Below, piece after piece: positions 46,053 to 54,024 of a stretch of 64,000 nucleotides of DNA. The position numbers were made by a program, and so were the translations under genes. The first letter of the stretch is position 1; every line of letters starts with the position of its first letter. This stretch comes from Lentisphaerota bacterium (GTDB lineage Bacteria; Verrucomicrobiota; Lentisphaeria; Victivallales; Victivallaceae): positions 33,748 to 97,747 of the forward strand of contig SUWE01000003.1 in the NCBI GenBank assembly GCA_015061615.1, written 5' to 3'. The notes under the pieces were generated by a model. It did no database searches. It was not told the origin of the DNA and saw nothing but the letters and a program-made list of their open reading frames with translations.

Positions 46053-47222
46053 ATGAAGACCATAAAATTCGGCATGATCGGCGTCGGCGGCAGAGGTGAG
46101 ATATTTTATCAGAATAATCATCTGCCGGAAGAAGGCTATGAAATCGTTGCCGGTGCCGACCTTTCAGATAAAGCTCTGGAAAAGTTCCGCAACACCATTC
46201 CCGGAGTCCGCTGTACGCATGATTACAAAGAGGTGCTGGCAATGGAGGATGTTGATGCGGTGTTCATCATCACCCCCGATTTTCTCCACGAAGAAATGGC
46301 GGTCGCCGCACTCAATGCCGGTAAAGATGTGTATCTGGAAAAACCCCTTGCCATCACTGTCAGATCCTGCAATAATATCCTGCGTGCGGCAAAGGATAAC
46401 AAACGCAAACTCTATCTGGGTCACAACATGCGTTTCATGCCGGTCATTCAGGAAATGAAACGGATGATCGACGAAGGTATGATCGGTGAGGTGCAGTGCG
46501 CGTGGGAGCGTCACTTCATCAACTACGGCGGCGATGCCTATTTCCACGACTGGCACTCGGAACAGAAATACTCCACCGGACTTCTGCTTCAGAAAGGGGC
46601 GCACGATATAGATATCCTCCACTGGCTGATGGGGTCATATACCACCAAAGTTGCGGCGATGGGGATGCTTTCGGTTTATGACAAATGCAAGCGCCGTCCG
46701 GCAGAGGATAAAGAACCGTACAATGTCACGGAAAACTGGCTGAAACTGCGCTATCCGGCGGATAAAGCAGAGGATTATTCTCCTGTTATTGATGTGGAAG
46801 ATCACAATATGGTATTGATGCAGCTTGCCAACGGCAAACAGGTTTCTTACATGCACTGTCACTATTCGCCGGACAGTGACCGCAATTTCTGCTTCATAGG
46901 AACAAAGGGAAAAATCGAAAATCACGGTGTCGGCAAGGATGCGCAGATACTTTTCTGGAACAAACGTCAGGGCAACACATTGCTGCCCGATCAGGTTTTC
47001 ACCGTGCGCGGACTTGATGGAACTCACGGCGGAGCCGATCCGCTGATAATGAAAAATTTCCGGGAATATGTCCGCGGAACTGCAAAGCCGCTTACCGATC
47101 CGGTCGATGCGATGCGGGCGGTATTGGTCGGTATCTGCGCCCATGAGGCGATGCGTGACGGAACTCTCGGTAAAGATGTTCCTGAAATCGACCGTGATCT
47201 TGTTGAATATTTTGCAGAATGA
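46053..47222 (+). CDS. Gfo/Idh/MocA-family sugar oxidoreductase
   Basis: The product is 389 residues. An N-terminal Rossmann fold starts IKFGMIGVGGRGEIFY, followed by VDAVFIITPDFLHEEMAVAAL and the family's EKPLAIT motif, whose lysine binds the substrate or cofactor. The C-terminal half is the alpha/beta substrate domain, with QKGAHDIDILHWL supplying a conserved histidine. These enzymes use NAD(P) to oxidise, reduce or epimerise sugars. Here it probably acts on a monosaccharide released by the locus enzymes. AGGAGGG lies just before the ATG. A perfect 24-base palindrome lies directly downstream. Confidence 0.93.
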   Translation: MKTIKFGMIGVGGRGEIFYQNNHLPEEGYEIVAGADLSDKALEKFRNTIPGVRCTHDYKEVLAMEDVDAVFIITPDFLHEEMAVAALNAGKDVYLEKPLAITVRSCNNILRAAKDNKRKLYLGHNMRFMPVIQEMKRMIDEGMIGEVQCAWERHFINYGGDAYFHDWHSEQKYSTGLLLQKGAHDIDILHWLMGSYTTKVAAMGMLSVYDKCKRRPAEDKEPYNVTENWLKLRYPADKAEDYSPVIDVEDHNMVLMQLANGKQVSYMHCHYSPDSDRNFCFIGTKGKIENHGVGKDAQILFWNKRQGNTLLPDQVFTVRGLDGTHGGADPLIMKNFREYVRGTAKPLTDPVDAMRAVLVGICAHEAMRDGTLGKDVPEIDRDLVEYFAE

Positions 47223-47232
47223 ATGTTTTTTG

Positions 47233-47256
47233 TCTCATTTTTTGCAAAAAATGAGA
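47233..47256. promoter_or_regulatory. Perfect 24-bp palindrome between the oxidoreductase and hydrolase genes
   Basis: The sequence reads identically on both strands: TCTCATTTTTTG followed by its reverse complement. It could be a hairpin in the mRNA, a protein-binding site or a weak bidirectional terminator. Its half-site (CAAAAAATGAGA) recurs at 48655-48670 and 56277-56292. Confidence 0.6.
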
Positions 47257-47294
47257 TGAAAATTTGCAATTATCTCGAATAAAAGGGGTTTATT

Positions 47295-48251
47295 ATGGAA
47301 GAATTGAAAAAAATAACCTATCTGTCAAAGCTGGATAACTCCATGCAGCCGGCACTTTTTCTTCCGGCAGAAGGCAATGAGCCGCGCCCTTTGGCTGTGT
47401 GTCTGCACACCTGGAGTTACGGTATCGACAAGGCGTATGATCACTTTCTTGAACGTTGCAAAGAGCGCAACTGGCACTTTATCTTTCCTTACTTCCGGGG
47501 ACCGAACAAGACTCCGCAGGCGTGCGGGTCGGATCTGGTCGTTTCCGATCTGGAGTGCGCCATAGATTTTGTGCGGGAAAATTATCTGCTGGATGAATCA
47601 AAAATCTATCTGGTCGGCGGTTCCGGCGGCGGACATGCCGCGCTGCTCATGGCAGGCAGACGTCCGGAATTGTGGACAGCAGTATCCGCGTGGTGTCCCA
47701 TTACCGATGTGGCAAAGTGGTGTGCGGAAATCAGCGTGATGAAACCCAATCCCGAAGACAGGAGTTACGATTACGATATCATGGATGCGTGCGGCGGTGA
47801 TCCGGCAAAGGATGAGAAAGCCGCAAAAGAGGCGGCTCACCGTTCTCCGTTGACCCATCTGCCCGGTGCGAAAGGTAAAGTCACTGTGGAAATCGGAACC
47901 GGTATCCATGACGGACATCCGGGAGTTCCGGTATCCCATGCAGTGCGGGCATTCAATGCGCTTGCCTCTGAGAAAGACCGGGTCTCAGAGGAGGATATGG
48001 AGTACATGGATAAGATGGAAGCGATCCCTGAGCATCTCAAATTCCGCGATGCCGACGATCCGGCATTTGGACCGTGCAAGGTTCTTTTCCGCAGAATATC
48101 CGGCAGAGTCCGCATCACACTTTTTGAGGGCGGCCACGATCTTCTGCCCGGTCCTGCCTTCGGCTGGCTTGAACGGCAGACGCGCAATGCTGAACCGGTC
48201 TGGGAATCCGGGGAGTTTTACGATATCAAGCCGACAGAATTGACAAAATAA
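47295..48251 (+). CDS. Alpha/beta hydrolase, S9/dienelactone-hydrolase-like
   Basis: The product is 318 residues without a signal peptide. The nucleophile elbow is LVGGSGGGHAAL, with the serine near residue 109. The late histidine is in FEGGHDLLPG. The loop CPITDVAKW is common in acetyl-xylan-esterase and prolyl-oligopeptidase-like proteins. A sugar esterase that removes acetyl or similar groups fits the context better than a peptidase, but this is inferred. GGGG lies before the ATG. It is the last gene of the locus and is followed by a terminator. Confidence 0.87.
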   Translation: MEELKKITYLSKLDNSMQPALFLPAEGNEPRPLAVCLHTWSYGIDKAYDHFLERCKERNWHFIFPYFRGPNKTPQACGSDLVVSDLECAIDFVRENYLLDESKIYLVGGSGGGHAALLMAGRRPELWTAVSAWCPITDVAKWCAEISVMKPNPEDRSYDYDIMDACGGDPAKDEKAAKEAAHRSPLTHLPGAKGKVTVEIGTGIHDGHPGVPVSHAVRAFNALASEKDRVSEEDMEYMDKMEAIPEHLKFRDADDPAFGPCKVLFRRISGRVRITLFEGGHDLLPGPAFGWLERQTRNAEPVWESGEFYDIKPTELTK

Positions 48252-48260
48252 ATCTGTTTT

Positions 48261-48296
48261 GAGCAGCCGTCTTTATGATGGCTGCTCTTTCCTTTT
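48261..48296 (+). terminator. Terminator of the carbohydrate locus
   Basis: GAGCAGCC (48261-48268) pairs perfectly with GGCTGCTC (48280-48287) and is followed by TTTCCTTTT. It lies ten bases after the hydrolase stop. Confidence 0.85.
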
Positions 48297-48359
48297 GCAG
48301 AAAAAACGGAAAACAGGCGTAAAAAAGTGAAAAAAATGCGTTTTTCCTGTTTTTTTTGT

Positions 48360-48387
48360 TTGACAAATGCGAAATCTGAGCTATATT
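48360..48387 (+). promoter_or_regulatory. tRNA-Asn promoter
   Basis: A perfect TTGACA (48360-48365) and TATATT (48382-48387) are 16 bases apart, ending 19 bases before the tRNA. Confidence 0.7.
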
Positions 48388-48406
48388 ATATGACATAACG
48401 AAACGC

Positions 48407-48481
48407 TCCGGCATAGCTCAATGGTAGAGTAGGTGGCTGTTAACCACTTGGTTCCTGGTTCGAGCCCAGGTGCCGGAGCCA
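48407..48481 (+). tRNA. tRNA-Asn (anticodon GTT)
   Basis: A 75-base cloverleaf with a perfect acceptor stem (TCCGGCA with TGCCGGA). The anticodon loop CTGTTAA gives GTT, the T arm is CTGGTTCGAGCCCAG, and the CCA end is encoded. A run of T residues follows directly and may terminate the transcript. Confidence 0.96.
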
Positions 48482-48686
48482 TTTTTTTTGTCTTGATTCC
48501 AATGCCGGGACCGGCAGTTGTCAAAATTCCCTCATGTACCGCAGCAGATGCTGTTTTCGCTCCCCCGCACGATATTGCCGTCAGCAGAGGCACACTCTGC
48601 AACCGCGCCTTCTCCTGTATCCGGCAAACCGCAGGTTTGATTTTTTTTTTTTTGACAAAAAATGAGACAATATCCGTTTTTTTTAC
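48482..48686. other. Intergenic stretch between tRNA-Asn and nadB
   Basis: I see no gene here. It has T-runs at 48483-48490 and 48640-48653, the recurring motif ACAAAAAATGAGACAA (48655-48670) and a further T-run before the nadB promoter. The long open frame across it has no start signals and no family resemblance. Confidence 0.6.
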
Positions 48687-48715
48687 TTGACAAATCGCGG
48701 TTTCAATAGTAGATT
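48687..48715 (+). promoter_or_regulatory. nadB promoter
   Basis: A perfect TTGACA (48687-48692) and TAGATT (48710-48715) are 17 bases apart, about 77 bases before the nadB start codon. Confidence 0.65.
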
Positions 48716-48791
48716 AGCTACCGAATATATTTTATTGACTTTGGCAACAGCCTCTTGAAGGAGTTTTTTTACATTTGCGGGGGATTTTAAG

Positions 48792-50453
48792 ATGAAAATT
48801 CACGAAATCAAACAATTTGATCATATAGTTATCGGCAGCGGTCTTGCGGGTCTCACCTGCGCCTATCATCTTGCCAAAAGCGGCAGAAGTGTCGCCGTAT
48901 TCACCAAACGGGAAATCGACGAGTGCAACAGCCGTTTTGCTCAGGGCGGCGTCGCCTGTGTGATGGATAAACTTGATACTTTTGATGAACATGTCGCCGA
49001 TACCCTGACCGCCGGTGCCGGCATGTGCGACGAAAAAGCTGTCCGCGCCATTGTTGAAGCCGGTCCCGCCGCCATTGAGGAAATCATTTCCCTCGGTGCA
49101 AAATTCACCACCCGCGGCGAACTCGGTCATCAGGATGATCCTGACTCCTTCGACCTCGGCAGGGAAGGCGGACACCACAAGCGCCGTGTCCTGCACGCCG
49201 GGGATATCACCGGTGCGGAACTTGAACGGGTGATGGTAAAGACCATCCGTTCCACTCCCAATGTTTCAGTTTTTGAAAATCATATCGCCATCGACCTTGT
49301 TGTGAGCAAGCGCCTCGGTCTGCCCGGCAGCAACCGCTGTTTCGGCTGTTATGTGCTGGATATCGGCAGCGGGGAAATTTTCACCGCTCTTGCCGCCAGC
49401 ACCACCATCGCCTGCGGCGGAGCGGGCAAGGTCTATCTTTACACCAGCAATCCCGATGTCGCCTGCGGTTCCGGTGTCGCTATGGCTTACCGTGCCGGAG
49501 CGAAGATCGCCAATATGGAGTTTATCCAGTTCCACCCGACGATCCTTTATCATCCGACGATCCGTTCATTTCTCATCAGTGAGGCGCTCCGGGGTGAAGG
49601 TGCGGTACTCAAATGCCGTGAAAAACGCGATTCCGAACCGGTGGAGTTCATGCAGAAATATCATCCGATGCAGAGTCTTGCCCCCCGCGATGTTGTCGCC
49701 CGCGCCATCGACTCGGAAATGAAGCGTACCGGTGAGGAGTGTGTTTACCTTGATATCCGTCACCACAGTGAAGAAACTCTCAAGCTCCGTTTCCCCAATA
49801 TTTTCGCCCAGTGTCTTGAAGCGGGCATAAATATGGCAAAAGACCTTATCCCTGTTGTTCCTGCGGCACACTTCGTCTGCGGCGGCATCAAGACCGACAC
49901 CTGCGGGGCAACGTCCATTCAGGGACTCTATGCCGTCGGTGAATCTGCCTGCACCGGACTCCACGGCGCCAACCGTCTGGCAAGCAACAGTCTGCTTGAA
50001 GCAATGGTTATTCCCCGTGCCTCGGCGGCGGATATCAACAGCCGTTTCGAGTCGCTCAACGCCATTCATCCGGATATCCGTAAAGCGATGAACTGGACTA
50101 CCGGAAATGCCACTGACTCCGATGAGCAGATACTTATCGCCCACAACTGGGATGAAATACGCCGCTTCATGTGGGATTACGTCGGTATCTACCGCACCAG
50201 CAAGCGCCTTGAACGTGCCAAGAACCGCATCAAGCTCATCCGTAAGGAAATCGAGAAATATTACTGGGATTTCATCGTCACTGCCGATCTGATCGAACTG
50301 CGCAATATCGCCACAGTTGCGGAACTTATCATTGATTCTTCACTCAAGCGCAAAGAGAGCCGGGGGCTGCACTACAATGCCGATTACCCCTTCCTTGATC
50401 CGGAACTTGAGTGTGTCGATACGATCATCCAGCGGGATGTAAGGAGTATCTGA
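48792..50453 (+). CDS. nadB: L-aspartate oxidase
   Basis: The product is 553 residues, the usual length. HIVIGSGLAGLTCAYHLA is the FAD-binding dinucleotide fold near the N-terminus. SRFAQGGVACV and RRVLHAGDITGAEL are typical of NadB. GGIKTDTCGATSIQGLYAVGE closes the FAD site, and GANRLASNSLLEAMV is the NadB signature. It oxidises aspartate to iminoaspartate, the first step of NAD synthesis, in the cytosol; under anaerobic conditions fumarate serves as acceptor. Neither nadA nor nadC is adjacent. Its stop overlaps the start of pcnB (TGATG), so the two are probably translationally coupled. Confidence 0.96.
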   Translation: MKIHEIKQFDHIVIGSGLAGLTCAYHLAKSGRSVAVFTKREIDECNSRFAQGGVACVMDKLDTFDEHVADTLTAGAGMCDEKAVRAIVEAGPAAIEEIISLGAKFTTRGELGHQDDPDSFDLGREGGHHKRRVLHAGDITGAELERVMVKTIRSTPNVSVFENHIAIDLVVSKRLGLPGSNRCFGCYVLDIGSGEIFTALAASTTIACGGAGKVYLYTSNPDVACGSGVAMAYRAGAKIANMEFIQFHPTILYHPTIRSFLISEALRGEGAVLKCREKRDSEPVEFMQKYHPMQSLAPRDVVARAIDSEMKRTGEECVYLDIRHHSEETLKLRFPNIFAQCLEAGINMAKDLIPVVPAAHFVCGGIKTDTCGATSIQGLYAVGESACTGLHGANRLASNSLLEAMVIPRASAADINSRFESLNAIHPDIRKAMNWTTGNATDSDEQILIAHNWDEIRRFMWDYVGIYRTSKRLERAKNRIKLIRKEIEKYYWDFIVTADLIELRNIATVAELIIDSSLKRKESRGLHYNADYPFLDPELECVDTIIQRDVRSI

Positions 50454-51769
50454 TGCACCGTAAATTTGATATTTCCGCCGGGGCGTACTCCGTTGTCGCC
50501 CAGCTGCAAGGCGCCGGATTTGAAACTTATATCGTCGGCGGAGCGATCCGCGATCTGCTTTTGAAACGCAAGCCGAAGGATTTTGACATATCCACCAGTG
50601 CCACGCCCGAAGAGGTCCGCCATGTATTCGGCAGACGCCGGGCGCGTATCATCGGCAAACGTTTCAGATTGACCCATGTCACTGTTGACGGTGAACTTTT
50701 TGAGGTCAGCACCTTCCGCCGCGCGCCGCAGATTCATGCCGGAGAAAGCGGCAATGAAAAATTTCAGCAGATGCCTGAAAATATGATCGTTTCCGACAAC
50801 TCTTACGGAACTTCAACAGAGGATGCCTTCCGGCGGGATTTCACTGTCAATGCCCTCTTTTACGACCCGGTGAACTGCGAACTTATCGACCACACCGGAA
50901 TGGGGTTGAAGGATATTGAAGACAGGGTCGTGCGTGCTATCGGCGAACCGGCACTGCGTTTTGAAGAAGATCCGGTGCGGATGATCCGCGCGCTGAAACT
51001 GGTTGCCCAGTTTGATTTTTCCCTTGATGCCGCAACGGAAAATGCGTTGTTTGCATCATTGCCGTTTTTGCAGCACGCATCTTCCGGAAGATTGTCGCTG
51101 GAACTGGAAAAAATCCTGAAGTCAAGCAGCTGTGACCGTCACTTTGAGGTGTTTTTCGATTACGGACTGCTCACACTCTTTCTGCCGTTTCTGGCATCCG
51201 TCTGGGGCAGTTCCATGCAGAAAACGGCAATAGATCTGCTTTACGAAAGGAACTGCCGTGTCGATGCGGGAATTTACCGCGACAGTATTTCCCTTGCTCT
51301 GGCGGCGGCGGCGCTCCCCTTTGCCGAAGCTGAACTGGGCAGAGTCGATGAGGTGTTGTGGGATAAACGTGATGAAGAAAGCAATGATATACTTCTGCGT
51401 ATCGTCCGGGATATTTTTGCTCCGCAGACCCTGATGGTGAAAGTCCGGGAGTCTGCTGTCCGTATCCTCTTTACCCTGAGTATGCTTGAACATGCCGGCG
51501 ATGCCGCTGTATCCACCCTTATCCGTCACAAATCCTACGCCCATGCGCGGGAACTGCTGATGATCCGCCATCTGGCGGCGGGTGAAAATATTGCCGCGCT
51601 TGAGATGAGATATCCCCGCGGCCGTGACCCGCGTGATTTCCGCAATCCGGAACGGAACAGCCGGAATTTGCGCAATCAGGATAACGGCGGCGGAAGATCA
51701 CGGCGCCGTCTTTTCCGCAAAAGCGGCAGACGTCCGGAAGTGAAACCCTATTTCGATGACCGTGATTGA
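50453..51769 (+). CDS. pcnB: Poly(A) polymerase / tRNA nucleotidyltransferase family (PcnB-like)
   Basis: The product is 438 residues. The nucleotidyltransferase head has VGGAIRDLLLKRKPKDFDIST, containing the GG and DxD metal-binding residues, then RRRARIIGKRFRLTHV, typical of PcnB rather than CCA enzymes. The RNA-binding head domain follows (RFEEDPVRMIRALKL). The C-terminal ~40 residues are rich in Arg and Asn, like the basic tail of bacterial poly(A) polymerases. It adds 3' adenylate tails that promote RNA decay; a CCA-adding role cannot be excluded. ATG 50453 overlaps the nadB stop, so I prefer it to the longer frame that reads inside nadB. Confidence 0.92.
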   Translation: MHRKFDISAGAYSVVAQLQGAGFETYIVGGAIRDLLLKRKPKDFDISTSATPEEVRHVFGRRRARIIGKRFRLTHVTVDGELFEVSTFRRAPQIHAGESGNEKFQQMPENMIVSDNSYGTSTEDAFRRDFTVNALFYDPVNCELIDHTGMGLKDIEDRVVRAIGEPALRFEEDPVRMIRALKLVAQFDFSLDAATENALFASLPFLQHASSGRLSLELEKILKSSSCDRHFEVFFDYGLLTLFLPFLASVWGSSMQKTAIDLLYERNCRVDAGIYRDSISLALAAAALPFAEAELGRVDEVLWDKRDEESNDILLRIVRDIFAPQTLMVKVRESAVRILFTLSMLEHAGDAAVSTLIRHKSYAHARELLMIRHLAAGENIAALEMRYPRGRDPRDFRNPERNSRNLRNQDNGGGRSRRRLFRKSGRRPEVKPYFDDRD

Positions 51770-51779
51770 GTATTGCCGA

Positions 51780-53063
51780 ATGAAAAATTTTCTTGTTGCA
51801 CTGGTATTTTTTCTGACGATTTTTTCTGCGTTTTCTGCGGAAGTTCTCCGTAACTCCGCCGGAAAACCGGTGCGTTATGCCGGAAGATTCAACGGTGACA
51901 AGGTCGTTTTGCAGGATTACCGTCCCCGTGCCGGAGAGTTTCGCGGAGTGTGGGTGGCGGTGGTGGAAAATATCGACTTCCCGGCGCACAAAACGGCGTA
52001 CTCGTTCCAGCAGAGTTTCTGCCGGATGCTGAACAATATCAAAGCCGCCGGATTCACGGCGGTGATATTCCAGATACGCTCCAACTGCGATGCGTTTTAT
52101 CCGACCCGTCTTGCCCCGTGGTCAAGGTGGCTGAGCGGCAAAGAGGGCAGTCATATCGGCAAAAACTTCGACCCGCTGATGTTTATGATAAACGAGACCC
52201 ACCGGCGCGGTCTGGAGTTCCACGCATGGTTCAATCCCTACCGGGTAACAAACAACACAACGCTTTCTCCCAAAGCGTACCTTGCCTCGCTTGCGCCGTC
52301 GAATATCGCCCGGCAGAAGCCCCACTGGGTGCTGTGCAAGCGGAACAAAGCGGGCAATCAGCTTTTTCTCGACCCCGGCAATCCGCAAGTGATCGACCAT
52401 CTGGCGGCGGTCGTTGCCGATGTGGTCAGGCGCTATCCGGTCGATGCGGTGCATTTTGATGACTATTTTTATCCTTATGAAAAAATGGGGAATGAAGATG
52501 CGGCAAGTTTCCGTCTTTACAATCCGCGCAGACTTTCACTGGATAACTGGCGCAGAAGCAATACCGACTCGCTGATTTTCCGTATCCGTCAGACGATCTC
52601 CCGGATAAATCTGACCCAGAAACGCAGAGTCCGTTTCGGGGTGAGTCCTTTTGGTATCTGGGCGAATAAGAAAGATCATCCGCTGGGTTCGCTTACCGGA
52701 GGCAAGCAGACCTATTCCGACCTTTATGCGGATACCAGACTGTGGGTGAAAAACAATTATGTGGATTATATCGCTCCGCAGATATACTGGAACTTCGGTC
52801 ACAACGTGGCGGCGTATGCTGCGCTGACCGACTGGTGGTGCCGGTGTGTGCAGGGCACAAATGTGAAACTTTATATCGGAATGGCGGCGTACAACGGCAA
52901 AGTGTGGAACCCGAATGAATTGAGAGATCAGATGCGTTACAACCGGATGCGCAAGGATATTTCCGGTGCGGCGTTTTTCTCATACCGTTCATTTTTCGGG
53001 AAAGAGAGCAACCCCGGAGCCTCCGCACTGCTCCGTTATATACGTTCATCGGGGAGGTATTGA
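51780..53063 (+). CDS. Secreted GHL10-type glycoside hydrolase-like protein (DUF187)
   Basis: The product is 427 residues with signal peptide MKNFLVALVFFLTIFSAFSA. It matches the glycosyl-hydrolase-like 10 family: FRGVWVAVVENIDFP, GFTAVIFQIRSNCDAFYP, GLEFHAWFNPYR, then AVHFDDYFYP with candidate catalytic aspartates, and YIAPQIYWNFG. Characterised relatives act on peptidoglycan glycans or related polymers, so a cell-wall role is likely. ATG 51780 is chosen because it directly begins the signal peptide and lies after the pcnB stop. The end overlaps the DUF89 start by one base. Confidence 0.92.
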   Translation: MKNFLVALVFFLTIFSAFSAEVLRNSAGKPVRYAGRFNGDKVVLQDYRPRAGEFRGVWVAVVENIDFPAHKTAYSFQQSFCRMLNNIKAAGFTAVIFQIRSNCDAFYPTRLAPWSRWLSGKEGSHIGKNFDPLMFMINETHRRGLEFHAWFNPYRVTNNTTLSPKAYLASLAPSNIARQKPHWVLCKRNKAGNQLFLDPGNPQVIDHLAAVVADVVRRYPVDAVHFDDYFYPYEKMGNEDAASFRLYNPRRLSLDNWRRSNTDSLIFRIRQTISRINLTQKRRVRFGVSPFGIWANKKDHPLGSLTGGKQTYSDLYADTRLWVKNNYVDYIAPQIYWNFGHNVAAYAALTDWWCRCVQGTNVKLYIGMAAYNGKVWNPNELRDQMRYNRMRKDISGAAFFSYRSFFGKESNPGASALLRYIRSSGRY

Positions 53064-53926
53064 TGCAGATACAGTTCGGTTGTTTCAAATGTATGTTCAA
53101 TATGATCTGCGACATGGCGCAGAAGGCGTTTGACGACGATGCGCGCCGCAGGGAACTGCTGGGGGAACTTACTCAGGCGGCAATGGCAAACGCCGGAAAA
53201 TGCACTCCGCCGGAAATGGCATCTCTTCTCTACGGCATATACGGCCAAGTTACCGGAGTATCCGACCCGTTTGCGGAGGAAAAACACCACTCCACGCTCC
53301 TTGCCAGAGAGCTTTATCCGATGCTTGAAGTGCTGGTTGCAAATGCGGATGATCCTTTTGTTATGGCGGTGAAACTTGCTGTCGGCGGCAATGTTATAGA
53401 TTTTGGAGCAACGCCTTTTTTCAAACTTGAATCCGCGCGTGATGCGATTTTTGCAACGGTCTCATCTCCGGTCGACAGCGCCGCACTTGCGGAATTGAAA
53501 AAACGTGCCGTTACGGCGGAAAATATTTTTTATATCCTTGACAACTGCGGAGAAGCGGTCATCGACCGTCTGCTTATCGAACAGCTCGGAACTGAAAAAA
53601 TCACCCTCGGCGTGCGGGGAAAAGCGATATTCAACGATATCACCCGCAGTGAGCTGGCGGAGTCCGGACTCGGAGATCTGCCGGTCATTGATACCGGAGA
53701 CAATGCTCCGGGAGTCTCACTGGTCAACAGCAGTGCGGAATTTCTGGAAAAACTCCGTACCGCCGATCTGGTCATTGCCAAAGGGCAGGGGAACTTTGAG
53801 TCTCTGTGCGATGCTCCGGAAAACGGGAACATATTTTTCCTTTTCCGTGTCAAGTGTCCGGTAGTTGAGGAGCTGACCGCTGCTCCTGCCGGCTCTCTGC
53901 AGATCCGTTGCGGCGCTCCGCGTTGA
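53063..53926 (+). CDS. DUF89 damage-control phosphatase-like protein (ARMT1-like)
   Basis: The product is 287 residues. The N-terminal CFKCMFN holds the CxxC pair of the prokaryotic DUF89 group. YILDNCGEAVIDRLLIEQL, VRGKAIFNDITRSE and DTGDNAPG are the family's metal and substrate motifs, with VIAKGQGNFESL near the end. Proteins of this family are metal-dependent phosphatases that hydrolyse damaged or unwanted sugar-phosphate metabolites. GGGGAGG lies just before ATG 53063; the TTG one codon earlier is less likely. It overlaps the preceding stop by one base (TGATG). Confidence 0.93.
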   Translation: MQIQFGCFKCMFNMICDMAQKAFDDDARRRELLGELTQAAMANAGKCTPPEMASLLYGIYGQVTGVSDPFAEEKHHSTLLARELYPMLEVLVANADDPFVMAVKLAVGGNVIDFGATPFFKLESARDAIFATVSSPVDSAALAELKKRAVTAENIFYILDNCGEAVIDRLLIEQLGTEKITLGVRGKAIFNDITRSELAESGLGDLPVIDTGDNAPGVSLVNSSAEFLEKLRTADLVIAKGQGNFESLCDAPENGNIFFLFRVKCPVVEELTAAPAGSLQIRCGAPR

Positions 53927-53944
53927 AAAAATGCGGAATTCAAA

Positions 53945-53973
53945 TTGAAAAAAAGAGTTCCCTGCACTATATT
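53945..53973 (+). promoter_or_regulatory. prc promoter
   Basis: TTGAAA (53945-53950) and TATATT (53968-53973) are 17 bases apart, about 50 bases before the prc start. Confidence 0.65.
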
Positions 53974-54024
53974 ATAATCGCAGTTGTTGCAGTTATTGTA
54001 TTGTATACTCAGGAAGGATAAATT

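Noticed and set aside
48433..48690. 85-codon frame overlapping tRNA-Asn
   Set aside because: It starts inside the tRNA and ends in poly-T DNA with no ribosome binding site.
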